Below, piece by piece: positions 45,168-53,894 of a stretch of 64,000 bases of DNA. The position numbers were made by a program, and so were the translations under genes. Source of the stretch: an uncultured Campylobacter sp. (lineage in GTDB: Bacteria > Campylobacterota > Campylobacteria > Campylobacterales > Campylobacteraceae); assembly GCF_963518785.1 (NCBI RefSeq), contig NZ_CAUQKJ010000003.1, forward strand, positions 211,898 through 275,897, written 5' to 3'. The notes beneath the pieces are model-generated. The model was not told the DNA's origin. It did no database searches and saw nothing but the letters and a program-made list of their open reading frames with translations. Within the stretch, counting starts at the first letter, position 1, and each line of letters opens with the position of its first letter.

Positions 45168-45713
45168 ATGAAAACCTGCGTCATTCTCTGCGGTGGCAAA
45201 AGCTCGCGTTTCGGCAGCGACAAAACGCTGTTTCCATTCCGCGGGTATCCCAGCATGACGCATTTTCTTTTTTCGCGCTTAAGCCGCGAGTTTGAGCGGG
45301 TTTTCGCCTGCGCCAAAAGCTCTAAATTTAGTCCGCCGCTTCCTATGATTTACGACGAATTTGAGGAATTTTCGCCGATGGGCGCGCTGTATTCGGCGCT
45401 AAAGCCCTTTAGCGGCGAGCGCATTTTTATCATCCCCGCCGACATGCCCTTTGTAGAAATTTCCGCCATTCGCGCTCTTAGCGAGCAAAAGGGGCAAATT
45501 TGCGTAGCGGGCGACGAAGCGCATAGACATAGCCTGTGCGGATTTTTTGACGCAGCTCTCGCTCCGCACGCGCTTGAGCTCTACTGCGCAGGAGAGCATA
45601 AGATCGGCGCGCTCATCGGATCTGCAAATTCCAAAGTGCTAAATTTCAAAAACAAAGAGCAGTTTTTAAATATAAATTATCAAAACGATTTAAAGGGCGT
45701 AGATGAAATTTAA
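45168..45713 (+). CDS. mobA: Molybdenum cofactor guanylyltransferase
   Basis: Attaches GMP to molybdopterin for the bis-MGD enzymes (formate dehydrogenase, nitrate and TMAO reductases). The nucleotide-binding start is VILCGGKSSRFGSDKTLFPF, and the metal site is IFIIPADMPFV. I place the start at ATG 45168; an in-frame ATG at 45147 is less likely. About 181 residues, normal length. Overlaps pldA by 11 bases. Confidence 0.9.
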   Translation: MKTCVILCGGKSSRFGSDKTLFPFRGYPSMTHFLFSRLSREFERVFACAKSSKFSPPLPMIYDEFEEFSPMGALYSALKPFSGERIFIIPADMPFVEISAIRALSEQKGQICVAGDEAHRHSLCGFFDAALAPHALELYCAGEHKIGALIGSANSKVLNFKNKEQFLNINYQNDLKGVDEI

Positions 45714-46782
45714 AGCTTTAGCGCTCGCGTTTTGCGCCATGAGCCTAGCCGCGCAAGATCTCTCCGAACTATACGCAAAGGCCGGCGAATATGAGGCCAA
45801 AGGCGATTACAAAAATGCGATGATCTATTACAAAAAGATTGCCGCGGCAAGTCTAGCGGATAAAGGCGATAAACCGCGCCGAAAAGTCGCAGAAAATTCT
45901 ACCTCGTCCGCAGAAAACCGCGCTGCGCACGATGATAGCGCCGTTTTACACTCCGCCAAACCGCAAAATTCTTTAGCATCATCGAATTCTGCCTCGCTAT
46001 CTCAGAATTCCACGACATCGAGTTCTGCGATGCAGGACGAACGGAATTTTCTAGCGCAAAATTCCGCGCCGCAAGGCGATCAAAATGGTCGAAATTTTGG
46101 ATTTTTAGGGCTTAAATACTATGAGCCGATCTATATGCTCTTTACTCACGATTTTAGCAAAAAACCCGATCGCAAGGCGGATGAGCTGCATTTTGAGTTT
46201 AGCTTCGAGCGCCCGATTGCCTACGACGAGCTGGGACTTGGAGAGAAAATTTCATTCGCTTACGCGCAAAATTCCTGGTGGCAGATCACGCAGGATAGCG
46301 CCCCCTTTCGCGAAAGCAACTATCGCCCCGAGCTATACGTTAGCGCGCCGGTGCCGTTTGCGGACGAGTTAAAATTAGGCGCCATGCACGAGTCAAACGG
46401 CAAGGGCGGCGAGGAATCGCGCTCATGGAATAGGCTCTACGCGCAAAGCACGTGGAGCGCGGACGGATTTTCAATCACGCCCAGAGCCTGGTATGCGTTT
46501 TGGCTGGACCGCACTAACGAGGACATCGCGGATTATATGGGCTACGGCGATCTGCGCGCGTCATACACCTTCGGCAAGCAGCGACTTAGCGCTCTGTGGC
46601 GAAATAATCTACATTTTGACGGCAGTAACCGCGGCGCGATCGAGCTAAACTACAGCTTCCCGATCTTTAATAGCGGATTTTACGGCTATCTGCGCTACTT
46701 CAATGGCTACGGCGAAAGCCTCGCGGATTATAAACGCAGCGTCAATAAGATCGGCATCGGGCTTTCGTTCGTAGAATTTTAA
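45703..46782 (+). CDS. pldA: Outer-membrane phospholipase A with a low-complexity insert
   Basis: Signal peptide at residues 1-17. A helical segment follows (about 20-50), then an Asn/Ser-rich insert at about 60-130. The OMPLA beta-barrel follows: LKYYEPIYMLFTHDF, then the catalytic site AMHESNGKGGEESRSWNR with His229, Ser231 and Asn243. The 14-residue His-to-Asn spacing equals that of E. coli OMPLA. Hydrolyses membrane phospholipids when dimerised. The insert DNA contains about seven RAATTY sites in 210 bases. Confidence 0.92.
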   Translation: MKFKALALAFCAMSLAAQDLSELYAKAGEYEAKGDYKNAMIYYKKIAAASLADKGDKPRRKVAENSTSSAENRAAHDDSAVLHSAKPQNSLASSNSASLSQNSTTSSSAMQDERNFLAQNSAPQGDQNGRNFGFLGLKYYEPIYMLFTHDFSKKPDRKADELHFEFSFERPIAYDELGLGEKISFAYAQNSWWQITQDSAPFRESNYRPELYVSAPVPFADELKLGAMHESNGKGGEESRSWNRLYAQSTWSADGFSITPRAWYAFWLDRTNEDIADYMGYGDLRASYTFGKQRLSALWRNNLHFDGSNRGAIELNYSFPIFNSGFYGYLRYFNGYGESLADYKRSVNKIGIGLSFVEF

Positions 46783-46935
46783 TGCCATCTGCACCGAGTT
46801 GTAAGATAAATTTGAACTCACGACTCGTTGTGCGTCTTAAAATAGCACCAAATTTCAACTGCTTTTAAATTTCTTAGAAATTAATATTGTTTTAGCTAAA
46901 ATCGCAGATTAAATTTTAAACAAAAGGATCAAAAA

Positions 46936-47862
46936 ATGGCACAAATTCAAGAGGCCGAGCTCATCTGGAAAGACGGCAAGCTAATCCCATGGGCGGAGGC
47001 CACTACTCACGTTTTGACGCACTCTTTGCACTACGGAAACGCCGTGTTTGAGGGCGTGCGCGCCTATAAAACCGACAAAGGCTACGCGATTTTCCGCTTG
47101 GACGAGCACACTGCCCGTCTTGAAATTTCGGCAAAGCTCTGTCTAATCAAGCTTCCGTTTAGCTTCGAGCAACTTCGTCAGGCCCAGATCGACGTCGTCG
47201 CGAAAAACCGCTTCGATCAGACCGTCTATATCCGCCCGCTAGCGTACTTCGGCTACGGCTCGATGGGCGTTTCGTCCAAGGACTGCTCTGTAAATGTCGT
47301 CGTCGCAGCGTGGCAGTGGGGCGCGTATATGGGCGAAGAGGCGCTACGCAAGGGCATTAAAGCCAAAATTTCATCGTGGATAAAGCCGGCGCAATTTTCT
47401 ATGATGGCAAAAGCTAAAGCTAGCGCGAATTATTTTAACTCGCAGATGGCAAATTTCGAAGCGGTCGATGCGGGATACGATGAGGCGATACTGCTAGATC
47501 CGCAGGGCTTCGTCGCAGAGGGGCCGGGCGAGTGCCTATTTATCGTAAAAGATGGGCTCATCATCACTCCGCCGAACGATACCAGCTTAGAGAGCATCAC
47601 TCAAAACTCGGTCATCGAAATCGCGCGCAGCCTGGGCTACGAAGTCCGCAGAGAGCGCATCGCTCGCGATCAGCTCTATGCCGCGGATGAGGCGTTTTTC
47701 ACCGGCACCGCCGCGGAGGTCACGCCGATTAGCAACATCGACGGTAGGATCATCGGCAAGGGCGAAATGGGCGAGGTCACTAGCCGCTTGCAAAAGGCGT
47801 ATTTCGCCGTCGTCACGGGCAAAGACCCAAAATTTGAGCACTGGCTCACATACGTTAAATAA
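46936..47862 (+). CDS. ilvE: Branched-chain amino acid aminotransferase
   Basis: PLP-dependent transamination in Leu, Ile and Val metabolism. Class IV fold: HVLTHSLHYGNAVFEGVRAY at the N-terminus, the PLP Lys in SMMAKAKASANYFNSQMA, and FFTGTAAEVTPI near 255. Length 308 is standard. A -10 box TAAAAT lies at 46897-46902 and AAAGGA before the ATG. An 8-bp gap to the SPFH gene. Confidence 0.95.
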   Translation: MAQIQEAELIWKDGKLIPWAEATTHVLTHSLHYGNAVFEGVRAYKTDKGYAIFRLDEHTARLEISAKLCLIKLPFSFEQLRQAQIDVVAKNRFDQTVYIRPLAYFGYGSMGVSSKDCSVNVVVAAWQWGAYMGEEALRKGIKAKISSWIKPAQFSMMAKAKASANYFNSQMANFEAVDAGYDEAILLDPQGFVAEGPGECLFIVKDGLIITPPNDTSLESITQNSVIEIARSLGYEVRRERIARDQLYAADEAFFTGTAAEVTPISNIDGRIIGKGEMGEVTSRLQKAYFAVVTGKDPKFEHWLTYVK

Positions 47863-47870
47863 GGACACGC

Positions 47871-48950
47871 ATGCCTGCGGATTTGAATGATTATTTTAAT
47901 AAGAAAAACAGCGACAAAAAAGGCGGGAATTTAAATTTTAAAATTCCTAATTTTGGAGGAATGGGCAAGTTTAGCGGCGTGATTTACGCGATAATCGCGA
48001 TAATCGCGCTACTCGTGATCTCAAAACCCTTCGTCACGATCCAATCTGGCGAGGTGGGGATCAAGTCAAATTTAGGCAAATACGATCCGACGCCTCTTGG
48101 CGCGGGACTTCACTTTTTCGTGCCGTTCATACAGGACGTATTCGTCGTAGATACTCGCACGCGTATCATCAACTACACTAGCAGCGAAGATATGAGCGCG
48201 GGTATCGCTACTAAAAGCGGCACCGCGGGCGGTATCATTAGTAAAAACTCGCTTTCGGTGCTAGACTCGCGAAATTTGCCCGTCAGCATCGACATCACCG
48301 TGCAATACAAGCTCAATGAAGCCACGGCGCCCAATACGATCGCCGAGTGGGGCTTTTTGTGGGAGGATAAGATCATCGATCCGCGTGTAAAGGACGTCGT
48401 GCGTAGCGTCATCGGCAACTATGCCGCCGAGGAGCTGCCTACCAAACGCGACGAGATCGCCAAATCGATCGACGACGGCATCCGCAAGAATATCGAAGCA
48501 CTGCCGAATTCGCCCGTAGATCTGCTAGCCGTGCAGCTTCGCGAGATCATCCTGCCGGCGAAGGTAAAGGAGCAGATCGAGAGCGTGCAGATCGCCAAAC
48601 AGGAGGCTGAGCGCACCAAATACGAGGTCGAGCGCGCAAATCAAGAGGCGCTTAAAAAGGCTGCTCTTGCCAAAGGTAACGCAGACGCCGTCAAAATCGA
48701 GGCTCAAGGTCGCGCCGATGCCGCTAAGATCGAAGCCGACGCGCAAGCCTACGCTAACAAAGAGATCGCAAAGAGCTTGGACGCAAATCTTTTAAGCCTC
48801 AAGCAGATCGAGACGCAGGCTAAATTTAACGAGGCGTTGCGCGAAAACGGCGACGCAAAAATTTTCCTAACGCCGGGCGGCGCGGTGCCTAATATCTGGG
48901 TCGATACGAAAGATAAGGCGAAGCAAAGCGCCATCGAGCGGGAAAATTAA
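47871..48950 (+). CDS. SPFH/prohibitin-family membrane protein
   Basis: 359 residues. A single membrane helix (VIYAIIAIIALLVISKPFV, about 36-54) is followed by an SPFH/band-7 domain (VGIKSNLGKYDPTPLGAGLH; RLRI-like VVDTRTRIINY) and a long Ala/Glu/Lys-rich coiled coil (about 225-310). Resembles prohibitin/HflK-type scaffolds, which organise membrane microdomains or hold FtsH protease. Probably co-transcribed with ilvE. Confidence 0.85.
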   Translation: MPADLNDYFNKKNSDKKGGNLNFKIPNFGGMGKFSGVIYAIIAIIALLVISKPFVTIQSGEVGIKSNLGKYDPTPLGAGLHFFVPFIQDVFVVDTRTRIINYTSSEDMSAGIATKSGTAGGIISKNSLSVLDSRNLPVSIDITVQYKLNEATAPNTIAEWGFLWEDKIIDPRVKDVVRSVIGNYAAEELPTKRDEIAKSIDDGIRKNIEALPNSPVDLLAVQLREIILPAKVKEQIESVQIAKQEAERTKYEVERANQEALKKAALAKGNADAVKIEAQGRADAAKIEADAQAYANKEIAKSLDANLLSLKQIETQAKFNEALRENGDAKIFLTPGGAVPNIWVDTKDKAKQSAIEREN

Positions 48951-49254
48951 AATTTCAGGAGGCTGTGCGCTCCGATTTCGCGAACTAAATTTAATAGCGA
49001 GATTTAAAGCAAGCCCGCTCCGGGCGCATAAACTTAACTCGCGATTTCGCAAGTTAATATTAGCGACGAGCGCGATTGCTCGCGATTAGCAAAACTCACA
49101 CTCGTCGCAGCTTAAGCCTAGCGATCGCTTAAAATTTAGCCGCCAGGTTTACTCTTTAAATTTACGAGGCTCGCCGCTTCGTAAATTCATAACTCAAATT
49201 CCGCGTGCGGCGGCTAAATTCAGGGCGCGCGACTTCGTAAACTAAGGATCAAAG
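48951..49254. other. Spacer with repeated TTCGNAA words and a hairpin
   Basis: No gene. Variants of (A/C)TTCG(C/T)AA followed by (A/G)(C/T)TAA recur three or four times. A hairpin TTAACT...AGTTAA with an inner GCG/CGC stem lies near 49032-49055. The AAGGAT before ATG 49255 serves hisIE. Confidence 0.35.
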
Positions 49255-50307
49255 ATGAAGGTAGATTGGCAAAAATTAGGCGGGCTGCTCCCCACGATCG
49301 TGCAGGACGCGGGTGACGGCGCGGTTTTGATGCTCGCGTATATGAACGAAGAGGCGCTAGGCCTAACGCTGCAAACGGGCTACGCGCACTACTTCTCGCG
49401 CAGCAAGAGGCGCATCTGGAAAAAGGGGGAGGAGAGCGGTCACGTTCAGCTCGTAAAATCCGCGTTTTTGGACTGCGACAACGACGCGCTGCTGCTTAAA
49501 GTCGAGCAATGCGGCGGCAGCGCCTGCCACACGGGCGCGCGGAGCTGTTTTTTCAAAGAGATTTCGCTGCAAAAATGCGGCGAAAATTTCGATAGTTCGA
49601 GCGCTTGCGGCACGGAAAATTTCGCAGAATACGGCTCTGTAACATCTCTCGCGCAGAAAAATTCCGCAAATTCCCGCGCAGGGCAAAATTCCGTAGCTTG
49701 CGACGGCTCGGCGGATTACGCGCCCCAAAATTCTATTGCCCGTGACGGCTCGCAAAATTTTATGCCTCAAAATTCCACTGCCTCTTGCGATCGGCAAAGC
49801 TCTGCGACACAAAATTTTATGACAGCAAATTCCATCGCGACAAATTCCGCCGCAGAGCGTAGCGCTCAAAATTTAGACGCCGCCTCGAAAAATTCTACGC
49901 TCAAAAACTCCGCAGAAAAAAGCCCGTACGGCATTTTGGACGAAATTTATCACGTCTGCTTGGATCGCAAGCTAAACGGTGAGTCCGCGCTCTCCTATGT
50001 CGCCTCGCTCTACGCAAAGGGCGAAAACGCCTATCTCAAAAAGATCGCCGAGGAGGCGTGCGAGTTCGCGCTGGCGTGCAAGGACCTCTCGCGCAGCGGG
50101 CTTTACGCAGACGTCGCGCGCGAGGGCTTCGGCGAACACAGAGCGGGCGAGCCGCGATACGACGTAATTTATGAGGGGGCGGATCTTTTATTTCACCTTC
50201 TGCTCGCACTTGCGGCGCACAATATCCACCCGGACGCCCTGCTTGACGAGCTAGTACGCAGGCAAGGACAAAGTGGCATCGAAGAAAAGCGTCGTCGCGA
50301 AAAATGA
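49255..50307 (+). CDS. hisIE: Bifunctional HisIE with a 115-residue low-complexity linker
   Basis: Phosphoribosyl-AMP cyclohydrolase (HisI, residues 1-107: YFSRSKRRIWKKGEESGHVQ; the zinc-site CDNDALLL and CGGSACHTG) fused to phosphoribosyl-ATP pyrophosphatase (HisE, about 226-350: YLKKIAEEACEFALACKD; YEGADLLFHLL). The linker between them, normally only a few residues, is here about 115 residues of Asn/Ser/Ala/Gln repeats (QNS, KNS, QNF). By eye the linker DNA has 13 RAATTY sites in 360 bases, while the HisI part has none and the HisE part one. Steps 2 and 3 of histidine synthesis. Confidence 0.93.
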   Translation: MKVDWQKLGGLLPTIVQDAGDGAVLMLAYMNEEALGLTLQTGYAHYFSRSKRRIWKKGEESGHVQLVKSAFLDCDNDALLLKVEQCGGSACHTGARSCFFKEISLQKCGENFDSSSACGTENFAEYGSVTSLAQKNSANSRAGQNSVACDGSADYAPQNSIARDGSQNFMPQNSTASCDRQSSATQNFMTANSIATNSAAERSAQNLDAASKNSTLKNSAEKSPYGILDEIYHVCLDRKLNGESALSYVASLYAKGENAYLKKIAEEACEFALACKDLSRSGLYADVAREGFGEHRAGEPRYDVIYEGADLLFHLLLALAAHNIHPDALLDELVRRQGQSGIEEKRRREK

Positions 50308-50544
50308 TGCGTAAAATTTAATCGTGAAGACGTCTTTTCCGCTCGCCCGCTTTGCGCGGCGAGCTAAATTTAAAAAGTGTTGCCGAAATTCTGTGCCGAA
50401 TTTCAACGACGAAAGTATATTTCAACCGCGCTATTGCCGCAAAATTTAATCGCGCTGCGCGAGCAAATCCGCGCGTAAATTTAAGCGCTTGCGTAAATCG
50501 TAAAATTTCACTAAAATTCTAAAATCAAATTTAAAGGATAGCTG

Positions 50545-51435
50545 ATGAGGCAGATCACGATGCAGGAGGCTTTGGACGCGGTTAGCGAGCGCTACTGCAA
50601 AGGCCATCACTACGAAAACGTAGCACTCACCGATGAGATGGTGCGCCGCATCTGCGAGGTAAAAAGCCTCGTAAATATGGGCTTTATAGGCACGGCCATC
50701 ACGGACGCGGCGCTGCAGCATCTAGCCGCGCTACCGAAGCTTGCGTATCTATTTTTGCAAGATAGCGATAAGATAAGCGGCGAGGGCTTTAGATACTTTG
50801 CGGGGCACGCCAAGCTCGAGCACATCGGTATCGAAAACGTCAGCATCACGGATGAGGGGCTAAAAGCGATCGTGCAAATCCCGAAGCTAAAATCGCTACG
50901 CCTGGTCAATTCGCGCGTAAGCTTTGCAAGGCTACTAGCCGCGGCGGATACCAAAATCCAGTTTTATCTAGACGGCGGGCGCTTTAGCAAGGAGCAAATT
51001 GCAGAATTCGAACAGGCGCAAAGAGACGCCGCAAAGAGCAAAAAGAAGCTTGATCCAGATGACCTGGCGGCGGCGCGCGATACGCTACTCGCATTTTTTG
51101 CGGCGATGAGCGAGTGGGAAAAATTTGCCACATCGCGAATTGATGACGCGGATGACGGCGAGGTGCAGCGCAGATGCAACGAGCTCTTTGCGCGCTACTG
51201 TACGCCCGTTAAGCGCAGCGGCTTCCGCCCCGAGGGCATTTCGTTTTCGATGGCGGAGGGCGGCACCTACGGCAGGTACGAGCTAACGGACGCCGAATGC
51301 GAGAGCAAAAATAAAATTTACATCTACGCCAAGGACGAACACGGCTTTGCGCGACGCTTCCTGCTCGTGCGCAAGGACGGGCGCTGGCTCGTAGACAGAT
51401 GCCAAGGCATGGACGGCAAAAACCGCGGGCTGTAA
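50545..51435 (+). CDS. Leucine-rich-repeat protein with NTF2-like C-terminus (immunity type)
   Basis: 296 residues. Residues 25-135 form LRR-like strands (ALQHLAALPKLAYLFLQDSD; KAIVQIPKLKSLRLVNSRVS). The C-terminal half (about 170-290: LLAFFAAMSEWEKFATSRI; RFLLVRKDGRWLVDRC) has an NTF2-like alpha/beta pattern seen in immunity proteins of polymorphic toxin systems. No signal peptide. No toxin gene lies beside it. Neighbours are other immunity-like or broken genes. Confidence 0.6.
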   Translation: MRQITMQEALDAVSERYCKGHHYENVALTDEMVRRICEVKSLVNMGFIGTAITDAALQHLAALPKLAYLFLQDSDKISGEGFRYFAGHAKLEHIGIENVSITDEGLKAIVQIPKLKSLRLVNSRVSFARLLAAADTKIQFYLDGGRFSKEQIAEFEQAQRDAAKSKKKLDPDDLAAARDTLLAFFAAMSEWEKFATSRIDDADDGEVQRRCNELFARYCTPVKRSGFRPEGISFSMAEGGTYGRYELTDAECESKNKIYIYAKDEHGFARRFLLVRKDGRWLVDRCQGMDGKNRGL

Positions 51436-51498
51436 AATTTGAGCGCGAAACGGGGTTTAAATTTCATCGGCGCTGCAAAACAAAGACAAAGAGGACAA

Positions 51499-52099
51499 AT
51501 GAGCGGTAAAATTTCTGCGTACGACGCGCACGGCGATCAAAGAAAGGCGCGAATGAAAAGGCGAATTTTCTCCGAGCTGGGCGGCTTCGTGATAAAGGGT
51601 CCTCGCGCTGCTCGCGCGCTATCTGGATGAGCACAGGCTTGCGAAAGGAGACGTTCTTGCTTATTTTACGCAGACCGAGCACGGGGGCGCGGTCACAGAA
51701 GAGGGTATCGCGGTGCCGATATTGAGCGTTCGCAGCGATTATTACGATTTTGCGGTTACCATGGGCGAGGCGGATGAGGAAATTTTTAATCAAAACGAAG
51801 CAAAAATCATCTCTCGCGGTTGGGTCTTTCACTCTTCGGGCACGCTAAAGATCGTAGGCATCGGCTATTTTAAAGATATGAGCCGCATCGGCGAGCAAAA
51901 CAGCCTGAGCTTTCGCCTAGAGCGCGGTCGGTACCGCTTGGAAATTTTAGGCGGATACCGAAGCGCAAATTTTAGCGACGCGGCCGCTTCCTGCGATGAT
52001 ACGCCTATTTTAAGCGATACGCCAGTTTTTCATCTGCGGCTTACGCCCTCTGCCGAGCCTAAATTTAGCGGCGATTTGGAAACGTCATTTTATTTTTAG
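51499..52099 (+). pseudogene. Frameshifted hypothetical gene
   Basis: The ATG at 51499 opens MSGKISAYDAHGDQRKARMK...ELGGFVIKG. At about 51600 (GGGTCC) the frame must shift by one base to continue VLALLARYLDEHRLAKGDVL...FRLERGRYRLEILGGYR to the TAG near 52099. An AAAGAGGA ribosome site precedes the ATG. The beta-rich restored protein (about 200 residues) resembles small immunity proteins in size and setting, but I do not recognise the family. A single-base sequencing error is an alternative. Confidence 0.6.
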
Positions 52100-52202
52100 C
52101 CGAATTGATAAAATTTCGCGCAAAATTTCTCTTTTTATATGCGGCGGGCAGGCAAAATTTTATAAATTTGGCCGCATTTAGTCGCTGCGCCGAGTAAAAT
52201 GC

Positions 52203-52208
52203 TATAAT
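52203..52208 (+). promoter_or_regulatory. -10 box of the SUKH-like gene
   Basis: TATAAT at 52203-52208; GGGAGG at 52223-52228 precedes ATG 52233. Confidence 0.5.
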
Positions 52209-52232
52209 CAGCGCCAAATTACGGGAGGCGAG

Positions 52233-52760
52233 ATGGTTTTTGACGAACTTATAGACGCGCTAGCGAAAAACGGCTGGCAGATACGACGCAGGAATGAAAT
52301 TTGCCCGCCGCGGAGCGAATTTTTAGGCGGCAGATTTAAAAATTTAAGCGAAGATTTTTACCGCTTCGTTTGCTCCTTTGGGACTTTGCATGACGCTGCG
52401 GACGCCGTTTGGTTCGTATCCGCCAGGGATTATGCATCGCCAGGCGCGGACGAGGCGGAATTTTGCTACGGAGATTTTGAAAAAGACAGCCTGGAGTGCG
52501 CGGCTAACGATGCGGAAAGAGCCGCCGTGAGCGCATTTTGGAGCGAGTGCTTGCCGTTTTTGTTTTCGGTCAGAGGCGAGCGCTGCTTCGCAGGCATCCT
52601 CACGCAGGGCGCAGACGCGGGTAAGATCGTATTCGGCGCGGAACCGATCTATGAGGATGCCCTGGTCATCGCGCAAAACTTCGAGGAATTTATCGCTCTT
52701 TTCCTCGCCGCGCTCACGGATAAAAGCGCCGCGAAATATCCGCTTTCTTGTTTTGCGTAG
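52233..52760 (+). CDS. SMI1/KNR4 (SUKH) family immunity-type protein
   Basis: 175 residues. The SUKH pattern is visible: LPxxY-like SEDFYRFVCSFGTLHDA near 50-66, AVWFVSARDYASP, SVRGERCFAGILTQG and the C-terminal IYEDALVIAQNFEEFIALFL. SUKH proteins are commonly immunity partners of contact-dependent or Rhs toxins. No cognate toxin is visible within the window, so this looks like an orphan defensive gene. Has its own promoter. Confidence 0.7.
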   Translation: MVFDELIDALAKNGWQIRRRNEICPPRSEFLGGRFKNLSEDFYRFVCSFGTLHDAADAVWFVSARDYASPGADEAEFCYGDFEKDSLECAANDAERAAVSAFWSECLPFLFSVRGERCFAGILTQGADAGKIVFGAEPIYEDALVIAQNFEEFIALFLAALTDKSAAKYPLSCFA

Positions 52761-52929
52761 CGGCTCACGATACTGAAAAGCTGCCGAGCGGAGATGAAGC
52801 AGTGCAGCGAGGTACGCGGTGCGGGATACAAATTTTAGACTCGCGCAAAATCTACGCTGCGGATCGTATCGGAGAGCAAAATTTCGCTCGATGTTTAGAG
52901 CAAAGCGCGGGAAAAAACAGCGCCGCAAA

Positions 52930-53308
52930 TTATACGAGCCACAAAAGTCCGCCCGCGCGGCTCTGCCTCTCTATCACCTTTAGCGCTTCAAGAATGTCCT
53001 CGCTTTGAAATTTAATGCTTACCGATGAAAACGGGCAGTGCTCTACCCGCCCCAAAAGCGGCAAGTCGCTTGCGCAAAGTGGGAATTTTTGCGTGTCGTA
53101 GCGATACCGCTTGCCGCTAAATTCTACCATTTTGCCGCCGCGCTGGCACAAGCACACACTGGGCTCATAGATCGTCGCGATGAAGTCTGGGGCTTTTTCG
53201 ACGGTAAAGGTTGAGTGCCTCTATAGGCGTCTGAACGTGTCCATAGGCAGGATATAGCTCGTCCGCGATCTTTGCGGCGTCTTTTAAAATTTTATCTACT
53301 TCGTACAT
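52930..53308 (-). pseudogene. AraC/YqhC-type regulator, truncated and frameshifted
   Basis: From ATG 53308 the minus strand reads MYEVDKILKDAAKIADELYP...HVQTPIEA. A one-base shift near 53215 then gives STFTVEKAPDFIATIYEPSV, QRGGKMVEFSGKRYRYD, FPLCASDLPLLGRVE and DILEALKVIERQSR before a stop at 52930. That is the N-terminal effector domain of AraC regulators of the YqhC kind; the DNA-binding C-terminus is gone. In E. coli, YqhC activates yqhD, and a yqhD-like gene lies just past the island. Confidence 0.7.
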
Positions 53309-53362
53309 CCTTTCTCTTTTAAATTTACTCGGGCTATATTTAAATTTGCACGATTAGGCAAG

Positions 53363-53385
53363 AAATTTGCGGTATTATGTAGCAA
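53363..53385 (+). repeat. Left end of the island: 23-bp imperfect inverted repeat
   Basis: Matches the reverse complement of 61062-61084 at 21 of 23 positions, with a perfect inner 13-mer TATTATGTAGCAA (53373-53385). It marks the left composition boundary of the AT-rich island. Confidence 0.7.
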
Positions 53386-53468
53386 CTGCAACCAACTTCT
53401 ATAAAATAATCAGATAAAATTCTAGCCATATTAATCGCATATAATAATTGCGGCGAAAAGGGAAAAAT

Positions 53469-53894
53469 ATGGCAGAATCTCACGTAATATCGGCTTTAGC
53501 AGCCAAACACGCAGAGCTTCAAGGTAGAATTAAATCATATCAAGAAGCTATCAAAGAAGCGAGAGATGAAATTTCAACTATCTCAAAAAGCATAAAGATA
53601 TTTGATCCGAACTACGACTTAAGAAAGATAGCGCTCAAGAAAACGAGAGAAAGGTATTTTAAGCACAAAGAGCTAACAAAGCTTGTTATAGAGTATATAA
53701 AAAGCAACGATAATGTCGATATAAATGAATTAACAGAGTATGTAATGAAAGTAAAAGCTCTACCGCAAGAGCTTCATAAATCGATATACGGCGGAATTTA
53801 CACCGTTTTAGAGAATTTAGCCCGTCAGGACGTAATAGAATGTCGTGTTGCAAACGACGCAAAACAATATCGTATAAAAATTCTAAATGCCTAA
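53469..53894 (+). CDS. Coiled-coil/winged-helix protein, possible IS passenger
   Basis: About 142 residues from ATG 53469 (AAAGGGA five bases upstream; an in-frame TTG at 53448 is weaker). Residues 10-42 form a coiled coil (LAAKHAELQGRIKSYQEAIK). Residues 65-140 look like a winged helix (KLVIEYIKSNDNVDINELTE; YGGIYTVLENLARQDVIECR), as in DNA-binding subunits. The 3' end overlaps the convergent transposase gene by 12 bases. Composition is AT-rich like the island. It may be an IS passenger regulator. No family recognised. Confidence 0.65.
   Translation: MAESHVISALAAKHAELQGRIKSYQEAIKEARDEISTISKSIKIFDPNYDLRKIALKKTRERYFKHKELTKLVIEYIKSNDNVDINELTEYVMKVKALPQELHKSIYGGIYTVLENLARQDVIECRVANDAKQYRIKILNA

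Noticed and set aside
49610..49930. Intein or inserted domain in HisIE
   Set aside because: No intein splice-junction residues (Cys/Ser start, His-Asn end) and no hydrophobic core; the segment is repetitive and disordered-looking.
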